Shown piece by piece: positions 1 to 8,867 of a stretch of 37,098 bases of DNA; the stretch's first letter is position 1; every line of letters begins with the position of its first letter. The notes under the pieces were generated by a model. It had not been told where the DNA came from. It worked only from the letters and a program-made list of their open reading frames with translations, and ran no database searches. The DNA is from an uncultured Marmoricola sp. (lineage in GTDB: Bacteria; Actinomycetota; Actinomycetes; Propionibacteriales; Nocardioidaceae): positions 1-37,098 of the forward strand of contig CALMLL010000126.1 of the NCBI GenBank assembly GCA_937868075.1. The letters run 5' to 3'. A program made the position numbers and the translations under genes.

Positions 1-8
1 GCCGCGCG

Positions 9-1007
9 ATGATGACCAGCATGTTGCGCTTGGAGATGGCAGTGCCGGCCCACTTGGTCGAGGCCGTTGAGGAGACGCTGAAGGACGACCCTGCGATCCC
101 GCACCTGACGTGGGTCCGCGGAGCCTCGGTCAAGCCGCAAGGCGACCTGTTGATTCTCGACATCGTCAGGGAGGCGGCCAACGCGGTCATCGCCCGTTTA
201 GAGGCCATCGATGTCCATCACGAGGGGATTCTGCAGGTGCGTCAGGTGCCGGCATGGATCTCCAGGGACGGCTTCAAGGCCGAACAAGAAGCTCCCGGCG
301 CACCCGCGGATGCCGTGGTCTGGCTCGAGGTCACCAGCCGGGCCTACGACGACTCCGAACTCAACTTCACGTTCTTGTCCTTCATGACGATGGCCACGAT
401 GCTGGCCGCGATCGCGATCGTGTTGGACTCTCAGATCCTGACCGTCGGCTCGATGGTGCTGGGTCCCGAGTTCGGCGCCATCGCCGCCCTCGGGGTGGCG
501 CTGGTGCGGCGCCGGATGGGCCTGTTCAAACACGCCGTCATCGCTTTGGTCGTCGGGTTCGGGTTTGCGATCCTGGCGACGTACGCCATCTCCCTGGCCG
601 GGGCAGCGTTGGGATGGATCAGCCCCGAGGACGTGCGCTCCCACCCCTCCACGGCGTTCATCTATCGCCCTGACCGTTGGTCGTTCGCGGTGGCTGTCAT
701 CGCCGCTGCCGCAGGGGTGCTCTCGATCACCTCGGCCAAAGTGGGAGGCCTGTCCGGGGTGTTCATCTCGGTGACCACGATTCCGGCTGCCGGCAACATC
801 GCCATCGGCGCTGCGCTCGGGCTCTGGGACGAGGTCGGCGGCAGCGCGCTGCAGTTGTTGGTCAACATCAGCGGCATGGCCGTCGCCGGATGGATCACGT
901 TGCTCCTCCAACAGTTCGTCTGGGACCGCGTGCAGACGCCGGGCAAGCGGCGGTGGTGGCGCGCTCGTCGCCGCGAGGTCGTCGCCTCGACGCCCAACGT
1001 TCCCTGA
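9..1007 (+). CDS. DUF389 family integral membrane protein
   Basis: The protein has 332 residues if translation starts at the first ATG; ATGs at 12 and 21 are equally possible, and the window edge hides any ribosome binding site. A soluble N-terminal region of about 115 residues precedes a hydrophobic part with about five or six membrane segments. The core carries the DUF389 hallmark run [19 protein letters not shown], followed by RRR and further helices, and the C terminus is a basic cytoplasmic tail ([12 protein letters not shown]). DUF389 proteins are conserved bacterial membrane proteins without an established biochemical role, so no function is assigned. The gene appears monocistronic: a GC hairpin follows its stop and a new promoter-like box follows that. 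Family assignment is firm; the exact start is not. Confidence 0.82.
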   Translation: MMTSMLRLEMAVPAHLVEAVEETLKDDPAIPHLTWVRGASVKPQGDLLILDIVREAANAVIARLEAIDVHHEGILQVRQVPAWISRDGFKAEQEAPGAPADAVVWLEVTSRAYDDSELNFTFLSFMTMATMLAAIAIVLDSQILTVGSMVLGPEFGAIAALGVALVRRRMGLFKHAVIALVVGFGFAILATYAISLAGAALGWISPEDVRSHPSTAFIYRPDRWSFAVAVIAAAAGVLSITSAKVGGLSGVFISVTTIPAAGNIAIGAALGLWDEVGGSALQLLVNISGMAVAGWITLLLQQFVWDRVQTPGKRRWWRARRREVVASTPNVP

Positions 1008-1013
1008 TCCGGA

Positions 1014-1029
1014 CCGGCCCGCAGGCCGG
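1014..1029 (+). terminator. candidate hairpin terminator after the DUF389 gene
   Basis: CCGGCC (1014-1019) and GGCCGG (1024-1029) form a 6-bp GC stem with a CGCA loop, 7 nt after the stop codon. There is no T-run, which is common for actinobacterial terminators. It sits just before the -10 box of the next gene. Confidence 0.35.
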
Positions 1030-1036
1030 GTGCGGT

Positions 1037-1042
1037 TAGATT
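1037..1042 (+). promoter_or_regulatory. -10 box of a leaderless transcript (phosphatase gene)
   Basis: TAGATT fits the actinobacterial TANNNT -10 pattern and ends 7 nt before the ATG at 1050, so transcription would start at or next to the start codon. There is no Shine-Dalgarno sequence. No good -35 is visible. Confidence 0.5.
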
Positions 1043-1049
1043 GCCCGCT

Positions 1050-2552
1050 ATGGACATCGTGGACGTGCGCGAGCGGGCGATCCGGGCGCTGTGTGACCAG
1101 CAGTACGCCGACATCGTCGACCTCGTGGTGTGGGTCGACAACGACGTGGCCTACGCGGCCAATCACCTAGGTCGGGTCTGCTGGACCGAGGAGGGTCGTC
1201 AACTGCTCGACGGCACCGATCCGATCGGCAGTGAGGACCCCATGGCGTTCCTGCCCTACGCCGAGGAGTTGGCCAACCCCAGCCCGGCCCGTTCCACCGA
1301 GAACGCCTACCCCTATCCGAGGGTGCGGTTGCTCAGCTTCTTCTCCGACCCCGAGCGCTCACCGGACCTGGCGATCGTGCACACCCCGAGACATGACTTC
1401 CGCGACCAACGGGGACACACCGGCGAGCACGGTTCTCTCGACCTGGTCCAATCGCGGGCGCCCTGGGTGATGAGCGGCCAGGGCGTGCGACGCGAGGGCT
1501 TCGTCCACGACCACGCCCGTCTGGTCGACGTCGGGCCGACTCTGGCCGCGCTGGCCGGGGTACCCGAAGCGGAGTTGCAGGACCGCGACGGTGCCGCTCT
1601 CGATGGTCGCCCCCGGCTCGAGCACCTCGACAGCGTGCAACCGCGACGGGTCATCGGGATCCTGTGGGACGGCGGCCACTCCGGTGAGGTCCTCTGCGGC
1701 GCGGAGGAGGGTTGGCTGCCCAACGTGGCCCGACTGATCGAGCGTGGTCTGGCGTTCAGGGGCGGGGCGATCGCGGAGTTCCCCTCCATCACCTTGACCA
1801 ACCACACCGCGATCCTCACCGGGGTCGGTCCGGGTCGGCACGGTGTGATGGGCAACGTCTACTACGACCGTGTGAAGAAGCACCAGGTCGTGCCGAACGA
1901 CCAGTCCACCTGGCACCGCAGTGCAGAGTGGCTGCACGACTCGGTCGCGACCATCTTCGAGATGGTCAACGACCACGCCGGTGCTCCCGGTCCGGTGCGC
2001 ACCGCCTGCATCGACGAGGCCATCGACCGCGGCGCGGACTACTCCACGATGGGTCTGATGCGCGAGACGGGGGAGTCGACCACAGACGCTCTCGACGACT
2101 TCCTGCCGCCCAAGGAGTCGCCGTACCGAACCTCTGATGAGTTCGAGTGGGATGGCTGGTTCACGTGGAGCCAGCGGGTCGACGACCTGGGGCTGCAACA
2201 GATCCTGGACCTGTGGGCAGACCCGACAGCCGCGCCGAGGCTGACCTGGTGGTCCAACATCGTCTCCGACGCCGGTCACCACGAAGGCGGCCCGCGGTCA
2301 CGTCAGGGCCGCGAGGGACTGATCCAGTCCGATCGGCGCCTGGGCGTCTTCTTGGACCACCTCGAAGCTCACGGGGTGATCGACGAGGTGACCATCCTGC
2401 TCACTGCCGACCACGGATTCGAGGCCAGCGACCCGGCGGTCACCGGTTCGTGGCAGGCTGCCCTGGACGGTCTCGGTGTGCCGTACCGCGAAGAGGGGCC
2501 CAATCCAGGGTTGGTCTACTTCGGCATCGAGGGCGGACGCGACTACGTCTGA
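1050..2552 (+). CDS. alkaline phosphatase superfamily phosphodiesterase, apparently circularly permuted
   Basis: This 500-residue protein belongs to the NPP/alkaline phosphatase fold of metal-dependent phosphate-ester hydrolases. Residues 200-500 carry the first metal aspartate (D207, in WDGGHSG), the nucleophile loop FPSITLTNH (244-252, T248 the probable nucleophile, N251), DAGHH (407-411) and ADHG (453-456). Only about 45 residues follow ADHG, so the usual C-terminal HG(S/Y) metal motif is missing there. That motif instead appears near the N terminus as GHTGEHGSLD (122-131), followed by a segment ending RLVDVGPTLAALAGV, which normally closes this fold. The order therefore looks circularly permuted. 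ATG 1050 is preferred over TTG 1041 because a -10 box ends 7 nt before it. Substrate is unknown; there is no signal peptide, so it is probably cytoplasmic. The next gene begins 30 nt downstream. Confidence 0.8.
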   Translation: MDIVDVRERAIRALCDQQYADIVDLVVWVDNDVAYAANHLGRVCWTEEGRQLLDGTDPIGSEDPMAFLPYAEELANPSPARSTENAYPYPRVRLLSFFSDPERSPDLAIVHTPRHDFRDQRGHTGEHGSLDLVQSRAPWVMSGQGVRREGFVHDHARLVDVGPTLAALAGVPEAELQDRDGAALDGRPRLEHLDSVQPRRVIGILWDGGHSGEVLCGAEEGWLPNVARLIERGLAFRGGAIAEFPSITLTNHTAILTGVGPGRHGVMGNVYYDRVKKHQVVPNDQSTWHRSAEWLHDSVATIFEMVNDHAGAPGPVRTACIDEAIDRGADYSTMGLMRETGESTTDALDDFLPPKESPYRTSDEFEWDGWFTWSQRVDDLGLQQILDLWADPTAAPRLTWWSNIVSDAGHHEGGPRSRQGREGLIQSDRRLGVFLDHLEAHGVIDEVTILLTADHGFEASDPAVTGSWQAALDGLGVPYREEGPNPGLVYFGIEGGRDYV

Positions 2553-2582
2553 GCCGGCTACACGACCCAGGTAGGTGACCTC

Positions 2583-4628
2583 TTGATCACGCCGGACATC
2601 GACCGGTCACCCAACCATTCGCTGGCTGCGGTGCTGCGGGTCACCGACTTCCGTCGGTTGTGGCTGGGACTGAGCCTGTCGAGCCTGGGTGACTGGCTGG
2701 GGTTGTTGGCGATCACCGCGATGGCCAACAGGCAGGCCGGCGATCTGGGGTCGGTTCTGGGCAACGCGAGCGCCTATCAACTCCAGAACTTCGCCATCGC
2801 CGGGGTGCTCTTCCTGCGGATCGTGCCTGCCCTGGTCATGTCTCCGATCGCCGGCTACATCGCCGACCGGGTCGATCGGCGTACGACGCTTGTGGTGGGT
2901 GACTACCTGCGGGCGGCGCTGTTCTTCTCGATGCCGATCGTGGGCTCCCTGTGGTGGGTCTTCGCCGCCACGGTGCTGATCGAGGCGGTGAGCCTCGTCT
3001 GGGGCCCGGCCAAGGACGCCACTGTTCCCAATCTGGTCCCGGCTCACCGACTTGAGGCGGCCAACCAACTGAGCCTGGCCACGACCTACGGCTCGGCCCT
3101 TCCCGCTGCGTTGGCCTTCACCGGGCTCACACTGCTCAGCCAGACGGTGACCTGGTCGACCGGGATCGGGTCACTGACCAATCCGATCGAGTTGGCCCTG
3201 TTCTTCAACGCCTTGACGTTCCTCGTCTCGGGTCTGGTGATCTCGCGACTCACCACGATCCCTCCCGGCCCCGCGATCGGTGTCGGGTCCCAGCAGAGTC
3301 CGCTCAGCATCGTTCGAGAAGGCTGGGCGTACGTCGCCGGCACTCCCCTCGTACGCGGCCTGATCGTGGGCATCGTGGGGGCCTTTGCAGCAGGCGGCGT
3401 CGTGATCGCCTTGGCCCGCACGTTCGTCGCCGACCTGGGAGGTGGTGATCCCGGGTACGGGCTGATGTTCGGGGCGGTGTTCGCCGGCCTCGGCCTGGGC
3501 ATGTGGCAGGGTCCACGGCTTCTGCGCGGCCTGTCGCGGCGGCGCTTGTTCGGTATGACTCTGACCGGGGCCGGGGTGATGCTGATCCCGATCGCGGTGA
3601 GTCAGGACCTCACCGCCTCCCTGGGCTTGGTCGTCCTTCTCGGGTTCTTCGCCGGAGTCGCCTGGGTCACCGGCAACACCATGTTGGGTCTGGAGGTCCC
3701 TGACCATCTGCGCGGGCGGACGATGGCCTTCGTTGCGTCCTTGATCCGGCTGGCTCTCAGTGTGGTTCTCGCCGTGGCTCCGGTGATCGCCGGGTTCATC
3801 GGCACCCACTCGTTCGATATGCCGCGCTCCCAGGTCAGCCTGGTCTACAACGGTGCCGCTTTCACGTTCTTGCTGGCCGGGCTGGTGATGATTGTGGTCG
3901 GACTGACCTCGTATCGTCAGATGGACGACCGGAAGGGCATCTCCCTCATGCACGATCTGCGCCACGCCGTGGGTGGCTCCGCGGGCTTCTACACCGCCAC
4001 CGGCCTTTTTGTGGCCTTCGAAGGCGGCGAGGGGGCCGGCAAGTCCACCCAGGCTCGCTTGCTGAAGGAGTGGCTGGAGACCGAGGGTTACCACGTCGTC
4101 CTCACCCACGAGCCAGGAGACACCGGCGTGGGTCAACAGTTGCGCCGCATCGTGCTCGATCCGGCCACAGGGGACATCTCCGACCGCACGGAGGCTCTGA
4201 TCTATGCCGCCGACAAGGCCGAACACGTCGATCGAGTGGTTCTGCCCGCCTTGAGGGAGGGCGCGGTCGTGGTGACCGACCGCTACGTCGACTCCACCTT
4301 GGCCTACCAGGGGGCAGGTCGTGACCTCCCCGACGGGGAGTTGGAGCGAGTGGCTCGGTGGGCGACCCGCGATCTTCGCCCGCACCTGACCGTGCTGCTT
4401 GACCTTGCCCCAAGCCACGGACTTGACCGTTTCGAGGAGCGCGACCGCATCGAGGCGGAGTCCGTGGACTTCCACGAGCGGGTCCGCGAAGCCTTCCTGC
4501 GCATGGCGGGGGCGCTGCCCGAGCGCTATCTGATCGTCGATGCGGCCGCCGATCGTGAGGCGATCGCCGGGGCGATCCGGGCGCGGATCACTCCGCTCCT
4601 CGGTCAGGCCGCCCGGGAGTCCTCGTGA
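2583..4628 (+). CDS. tmk: MFS transporter fused to thymidylate kinase
   Basis: One 681-residue reading frame holds two proteins. Residues 1 to about 445 are a major facilitator superfamily domain with about 12 membrane helices, including the loop ADRVDRRTT after helix 2. After a short linker, residues 475-675 are dTMP kinase, which phosphorylates dTMP to dTDP for DNA synthesis: P-loop GGEGAGKS (481-488), TDRY (565-568) with the DRY motif, and a DRIE segment (621-624) in the lid region. Such MFS-Tmk fusions are known in actinobacteria. The start is the TTG at 2583, supported by AGGTGA at 2573-2578 four bases upstream; no ATG lies near. The stop overlaps the holB start by 4 nt, so tmk and holB are translationally coupled, a common actinobacterial pair. 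The transporter substrate is unknown. Confidence 0.88.
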   Translation: MITPDIDRSPNHSLAAVLRVTDFRRLWLGLSLSSLGDWLGLLAITAMANRQAGDLGSVLGNASAYQLQNFAIAGVLFLRIVPALVMSPIAGYIADRVDRRTTLVVGDYLRAALFFSMPIVGSLWWVFAATVLIEAVSLVWGPAKDATVPNLVPAHRLEAANQLSLATTYGSALPAALAFTGLTLLSQTVTWSTGIGSLTNPIELALFFNALTFLVSGLVISRLTTIPPGPAIGVGSQQSPLSIVREGWAYVAGTPLVRGLIVGIVGAFAAGGVVIALARTFVADLGGGDPGYGLMFGAVFAGLGLGMWQGPRLLRGLSRRRLFGMTLTGAGVMLIPIAVSQDLTASLGLVVLLGFFAGVAWVTGNTMLGLEVPDHLRGRTMAFVASLIRLALSVVLAVAPVIAGFIGTHSFDMPRSQVSLVYNGAAFTFLLAGLVMIVVGLTSYRQMDDRKGISLMHDLRHAVGGSAGFYTATGLFVAFEGGEGAGKSTQARLLKEWLETEGYHVVLTHEPGDTGVGQQLRRIVLDPATGDISDRTEALIYAADKAEHVDRVVLPALREGAVVVTDRYVDSTLAYQGAGRDLPDGELERVARWATRDLRPHLTVLLDLAPSHGLDRFEERDRIEAESVDFHERVREAFLRMAGALPERYLIVDAAADREAIAGAIRARITPLLGQAARESS

Positions 4629-5770
4629 CGGTGTGGGACGCCCTGGTCGGCCAAGGGCCGGCAGTGGAAACCCTGAGCCGAGCCGTTGCCGGCGACATGT
4701 CTCATGCCTGGTTGCTTACCGGGCCCCCCGGCTCCGGACGCTCCAACGCCGCCATTGCCTTCGCGGCCGCGCTTCAGTGTGAACAGGGTGGGTGCGGCAC
4801 CTGCCACTCCTGCCACACCGCGCTCTTGGGCTCCCACCCCGATATCTCGATCACCCGCACCGAGTTGCTCTCGATCGGTGTCAAAGGGATGCGCGAGCTC
4901 GTCTTGCGCGCTGCCCTGCGCCCGGCCGGGAACCGCTGGCAGGTGATGATCATCGAGGACGCGGACCGTCTCACCGAGCAAGCCGGCGACGCGCTGCTCA
5001 AGGCGCTGGAGGAACCACCGCCGCGCACCGTCTGGGTGCTGTGCGCACCCGGCGTCGAAGATGTGCTGCCGACGATCCGGTCTCGAACCCGGCTGGTCGT
5101 GTTGGCCACGCCGTCGGTCGAGGATGTCACCGACTTCCTGGTCGAGCGCGTCGGCGTACCCCGTGAGAAGGCCGCCTATGCGGCTCGCGCCAGCCAGGGT
5201 CACATCGGTCGGGCCAAGGCGTTGGCCACCGATGAGGCGACCTTGGCGAGACGGCGCGCGGTCGTGCAGATGCCAGGCCAACTGACCTCACCCCAGGCAT
5301 GTCTGGTCGCGGCCGAGAACCTCGTCAAGGCAGCCACCGAGGAAGCCAAGGCGCTCACCGAGTCGACCGATGCGCGGGAGAAGGACGAGTTGGACCGCAT
5401 GTACGGCGTGGTCGAGCGAGGCCGCCGTCCGCGTGAATACGCACCGGCTCTCCGAGAGCTCACTGACGCCCAGAAGACCCGCAGCAAGCGCCGTGTTCTC
5501 GACGTGGTGGACCGCGGACTCATGGACCTCGTCTCGGTGTATCGCGACACCCTGACGCTGCAGTTGGGCACGGGCACGGACCTCGTCAACGACGAGATCC
5601 GCGGTGATCTGCAGGCGCTTGCTCGGCGTACTTCTCCGGAGAGCAACCTGGGTCGTATCGATGCGATCTTCGCCGCGCGCGAGCAGATGTTGGAGTTCAA
5701 CGTCCCCCCGTTGCTGGCCCTGGAATCCATGATGATCGGCCTCGGGGTGGGGACCAGGCACGACGCCTGA
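4625..5770 (+). CDS. holB: DNA polymerase III delta' subunit
   Basis: This 381-residue AAA+ clamp-loader subunit helps load the beta sliding clamp on DNA. The Walker A loop reads GPPGSGRS (33-40): the catalytic lysine is replaced by arginine, as expected for a delta' subunit that does not hydrolyse ATP. Zinc-module cysteines are visible at C52, C57, C60 and C63. IIEDADRLT is the degenerate Walker B region, and NALLKxLEEP is present as DALLKALEEPPP. The usual SRC sensor triplet reads SRT here. The C-terminal third is helical, as in the oligomerisation domain. The GTG start overlaps the tmk stop (GTGA), so it is co-translated with the MFS-Tmk protein. The family call is firm. Confidence 0.92.
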   Translation: MTVWDALVGQGPAVETLSRAVAGDMSHAWLLTGPPGSGRSNAAIAFAAALQCEQGGCGTCHSCHTALLGSHPDISITRTELLSIGVKGMRELVLRAALRPAGNRWQVMIIEDADRLTEQAGDALLKALEEPPPRTVWVLCAPGVEDVLPTIRSRTRLVVLATPSVEDVTDFLVERVGVPREKAAYAARASQGHIGRAKALATDEATLARRRAVVQMPGQLTSPQACLVAAENLVKAATEEAKALTESTDAREKDELDRMYGVVERGRRPREYAPALRELTDAQKTRSKRRVLDVVDRGLMDLVSVYRDTLTLQLGTGTDLVNDEIRGDLQALARRTSPESNLGRIDAIFAAREQMLEFNVPPLLALESMMIGLGVGTRHDA

Positions 5771-5789
5771 GCGCCTGGTCATGGGCGCT
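5770..5789 (+). terminator. candidate hairpin terminator after holB
   Basis: AGCGCC (5770-5775) pairs with GGCGCT (5784-5789) across an 8-nt loop, beginning on the last base of the holB stop codon. There is no T-run. It is followed three bases later by the -10 box of the next gene. Confidence 0.4.
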
Positions 5790-5792
5790 GCT

Positions 5793-5798
5793 TAGAGT
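5793..5798 (+). promoter_or_regulatory. -10 box of a leaderless transcript (TAP-like hydrolase)
   Basis: TAGAGT lies 6 nt upstream of the ATG at 5805, with no Shine-Dalgarno sequence between them. It matches TANNNT. Confidence 0.55.
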
Positions 5799-5804
5799 TG
5801 CCCC

Positions 5805-7400
5805 ATGACTGTGCCGCCCACCGTGCCGCCCACTGCACCTCCAGCCGGCCGCCGCAGGTGGCTGGGCCTCGTCCTGGCTCTGGTGATCGGGAGCCTGGTG
5901 ATGGCCACCATCGGCACCGGCATCTGGGCGTGGCGGGCCAGCCTCGACCGGCCCAAGGGATCGTCTGGGGGCACCACGTCGAACGCGCCGCAACCGATGC
6001 CCAGCACAGCCCCCGCACTTGCTCGCTTCTACGACCAGAAGATGACCTGGAAGCCGTGCGGCAACGGCCACAAGTGCGCCAAACTCACAGTTCCGCTCGA
6101 CTACGCCAAGCCCACGGGCGCCGATCTGCAGTTGGCGGTGCTCAAGGTCCCGGCCTACGGCGAGGCGATCGGCTCGCTCGTGGTCAATCCCGGCGGTCCC
6201 GGAGGCTCCGGGGTCGAGTACGCCTCAGCCGAGGACGGGGTGTGGCCCACCGATCTCCTCGACTCCTACGACATTGTCGGCTTCGATCCGCGGGGCGTCG
6301 GTCGCAGCGACCCGCTGCATTGCATGACCACCGAGCAGACCGACCGGCTCCTGGCCTTCGACCCCGACCCGGACACCAAAGCCGAGGGTCGCACGCTGGA
6401 CAACTTGGTGCGGTTGTTCGGACAGGGCTGCCTGGATCGCTCCGGGGCGCTGGCGCGGCACATGTCCACCGTCGAGGTCGCCAAGGATCTCGACATCCTG
6501 CGCCAGGTGCTGGGCCACGCCAAACTCGACTACTTCGGCGCCTCCTACGGCACCTTCATCGGCGCGACGTACGCCAACCTCTTCCCCGACCACGTGGGGC
6601 GGATGGTCCTTGACGGCGCTGTCGACCCGGCGTTGTCCAACAAGGAACTGTCCCTTCAGCAGGCCCACGGCTTCGAAGTGGCGCTGCGCGCCTACGCGGC
6701 CGACTGCGTGAAGCGCAAGAATTGCGTCCTGGGGGCCACCGTCGATGAAGCTGCCGTGCGGGTCCGCACCTTGCTCGACGACATCGAACGCTCCCCGCTG
6801 CCGACCGACTCCTCGCGCAAACTCGAGGTCGGCAACGCCATGATGGGGATCTGGCTACCGCTCTATGTCAAGGACTACTGGCCGCTGCTGACCCAGGCGT
6901 TGGCGCAGGCGATCAACAAGGGCAACGGTTCGAGGCTGCTCGAACTGGCCGACTACTACTCCGGGCGCGGGGTCAATCGCTACAACGACAACTCGATGGA
7001 GGTCCTCTACGCGGTCAACTGCCTTGACCACTCCGACTCGATCCCCACGAGCAAGGTCCCGTCCTACTTCCCCGAGTTCGAGAAGGCCTCACCGACGTTC
7101 GGCAAGGCCTTCGCCTATTCGCTGAGCACATGCGCGTCCTGGCCGATCAAGTCAGGTCAGGTCTCCAAGGCGATGGCCGCCACCGGTGCCCCGCCGATCG
7201 TGGTCATCGGTACCACCCGCGACCCGGCCACGCCGTACGCCTGGGCGCAGGCCCTGGCCGGCGAGTTGTCCTCCGGGGTGCTGATCAGCCGTGACGGCGA
7301 CGGCCACACCGGCTTCAACCAAGGCAACTCCTGTGTCGACAAGGCCGTCACCGGGTACCTCATCGATGGCAAGGTCCCCAAAGATGGGCTCAGCTGCTGA
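5805..7400 (+). CDS. membrane-anchored alpha/beta hydrolase with TAP-like C-terminal domain
   Basis: The protein has 531 residues. A proline-rich cytoplasmic tip and one membrane segment (about 19-43) anchor an extracytoplasmic alpha/beta-hydrolase. The oxyanion motif NPGGPGGSG (128-136), the nucleophile elbow GASYG (S247), D473 (TTRDPATPY) and H501 (DGDGHTGF) give a complete triad. The C-terminal block around these last two is the TAP-like domain (PF08386) of the Streptomyces tripeptidyl aminopeptidase and SlpD/SlpE family, which release short peptides from the N terminus of substrates. The mature domain also has several cysteines (for example in CGNGHKC and NSC), consistent with disulfides outside the cell. 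The anchor has no lipobox cysteine. Exact substrate is unknown; some relatives act on esters. The start is set by the -10 box 6 nt before the ATG. Confidence 0.85.
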   Translation: MTVPPTVPPTAPPAGRRRWLGLVLALVIGSLVMATIGTGIWAWRASLDRPKGSSGGTTSNAPQPMPSTAPALARFYDQKMTWKPCGNGHKCAKLTVPLDYAKPTGADLQLAVLKVPAYGEAIGSLVVNPGGPGGSGVEYASAEDGVWPTDLLDSYDIVGFDPRGVGRSDPLHCMTTEQTDRLLAFDPDPDTKAEGRTLDNLVRLFGQGCLDRSGALARHMSTVEVAKDLDILRQVLGHAKLDYFGASYGTFIGATYANLFPDHVGRMVLDGAVDPALSNKELSLQQAHGFEVALRAYAADCVKRKNCVLGATVDEAAVRVRTLLDDIERSPLPTDSSRKLEVGNAMMGIWLPLYVKDYWPLLTQALAQAINKGNGSRLLELADYYSGRGVNRYNDNSMEVLYAVNCLDHSDSIPTSKVPSYFPEFEKASPTFGKAFAYSLSTCASWPIKSGQVSKAMAATGAPPIVVIGTTRDPATPYAWAQALAGELSSGVLISRDGDGHTGFNQGNSCVDKAVTGYLIDGKVPKDGLSC

Positions 7401-7456
7401 GGTCGACGCGCCGTCGGGCTGGCCGAGGGGTGCTTGACCTGTGCTGGTCGGGCCCG

Positions 7457-7462
7457 GATAGT
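7457..7462 (+). promoter_or_regulatory. possible -10 box of WS/DGAT gene
   Basis: GATAGT ends 8 nt before the ATG at 7471. It keeps the A2 and T6 positions of TANNNT but not T1, so it is a weaker example of the leaderless pattern. Confidence 0.35.
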
Positions 7463-7470
7463 CGCCCCCC

Positions 7471-8862
7471 ATGGAGCGGCTGAGCGGTCAGGACGCCACT
7501 TTCCTCTACACCGAGACCCGGCGTACGCCCTTCGAGATCGGCACCTGCCTGATCCTGGACACGCGGGGGCACGAGACCGGTGAGGCCTCGCGGGTGCGTC
7601 TTCGCGACCAACTGGCCACTCGACTGCATCTGGCCCCGCGGATGCGTCAACGGGTGCTGCGGGTCCCGTTGGATCTGCATCACCCGGTGTGGGTGGACGA
7701 CGACCACTTCGACCTCGACTATCACGTACGCCGAGGGCTGCTGCCCTCTCCGGGCACCCCCGACCAGCTCCGGGGCTTCGTCAACGAGGTGCTCTCGCGA
7801 CCCTTGGATCACGGTCGGCCGCTGTGGGAGCTCTATCTCATCGACGGTCTCGAAGAGGGTCGTTCGGCGCTGTTGATCAAGACCCACCACGCCGCCTTCG
7901 ACGGGTTGGCCGGCTTCCAGGTCCTGACCGCTCTCGTCGACCTCGAACCCACTCCCGATCCCGGCCTCCATCGCCCTCAGCCCTGGTCGGCTGAACGGGC
8001 GCCCAGCACGATGTCTCTGCTCCTGGGTGCCGGCGTCGACCTGGCCCGTGAGCCCCTCGCCGTGCCCCGCGGGGTCGGTCGGCTGGTGCGCGACCTCCTG
8101 GCCACCACGACGACTACGCGCACGCCTGCAGAGGTGTTGGGCGCGTCGATGGCGCCGCCCAGCCCGTTCAACGACCGCCTCTCGAACCGGCGCAGCGTGC
8201 ACTTCTTCGAGGTGTCCTTGAGTGAGGTGCTGGCGGTCAAGCAAGCCGCTGGGGTGAAGCTCAACGACGTGGCGCTGGCCATGGTCGGCGGCGGCTTGCG
8301 GCGCTATCTGGATCGCCATGACCACCCCACGACGCCCTCGCTGGTGACCTATCTGCCGGTCACACTGCGCTCGGGCGGGGAAGGGGCCGGCAACCACACC
8401 ACAGTGGTGTCCGCGCACATTGGCACCGACGTGGCCGATCCGCTGGAGCGGTTGGCCTCGCTGGCCGCCCAGACCCGGTCGGCCAAGGAACGCGCCGGTG
8501 GCAGCGAACCTCCGTTGATCCTGGACATCTCGGCGGTGACCGGCCCGGCAGTCGGAGCCTTCCTCGAACGTCTCGCCGTCGCGGTGCGAACCACCGAGAT
8601 CCTGCGCCTTGCCGGGAACCTTGTCGTCTCCAATGTTGCCAGCGTGCCGTTCCCACTCTTCGCCTTGGGCGCCAGCGTCGAGTCCGTCTACCCGATCGGG
8701 CCGATCTCCGACGGGGTGGCACTCAACTTCACCCTGCTCAGCTACGAGGGCTCGTTGTGCTTCTCGATGCTCACCGATCCGACGGTCGTCACCGACCATG
8801 AGCGGCTTCTTGAGGACTGTTTGGAGTCCTGGGCCGAGTTGCGCTCGGCCGTGCTCGGGTAG
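7471..8862 (+). CDS. wax ester synthase/diacylglycerol acyltransferase (WS/DGAT)
   Basis: This 463-residue acyltransferase would use acyl-CoA to esterify diacylglycerol or a fatty alcohol, giving storage triacylglycerol or wax esters at the inner membrane face. The N terminus MERLSGQDATFLY is the typical family start. The catalytic motif HHAAFDG (139-145) matches HHxxxDG, PLDHGRPLWELYLIDGL precedes it, and KLNDVALAMVGGGLRRYL is the second conserved block. Length equals that of the actinobacterial family. The gene stands alone and converges with the HAD gene, with only 5 nt between the stops, so the two transcripts must terminate close to or within each other. Substrate preference (TAG or wax) cannot be read from the sequence. 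Confidence 0.9.
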   Translation: MERLSGQDATFLYTETRRTPFEIGTCLILDTRGHETGEASRVRLRDQLATRLHLAPRMRQRVLRVPLDLHHPVWVDDDHFDLDYHVRRGLLPSPGTPDQLRGFVNEVLSRPLDHGRPLWELYLIDGLEEGRSALLIKTHHAAFDGLAGFQVLTALVDLEPTPDPGLHRPQPWSAERAPSTMSLLLGAGVDLAREPLAVPRGVGRLVRDLLATTTTTRTPAEVLGASMAPPSPFNDRLSNRRSVHFFEVSLSEVLAVKQAAGVKLNDVALAMVGGGLRRYLDRHDHPTTPSLVTYLPVTLRSGGEGAGNHTTVVSAHIGTDVADPLERLASLAAQTRSAKERAGGSEPPLILDISAVTGPAVGAFLERLAVAVRTTEILRLAGNLVVSNVASVPFPLFALGASVESVYPIGPISDGVALNFTLLSYEGSLCFSMLTDPTVVTDHERLLEDCLESWAELRSAVLG

Positions 8863-8867
8863 CGGGC

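Noticed and set aside
198..1166. Long open frame on the minus strand across the DUF389 gene
   Set aside because: Composition is Arg/Gly/His rich without family features, and it is antisense to a clear membrane protein. Such frames are usual in GC-rich DNA. The same holds for minus-strand frames at 3171-4475, 7390-8799, 28281-30017 and 30945-31844.
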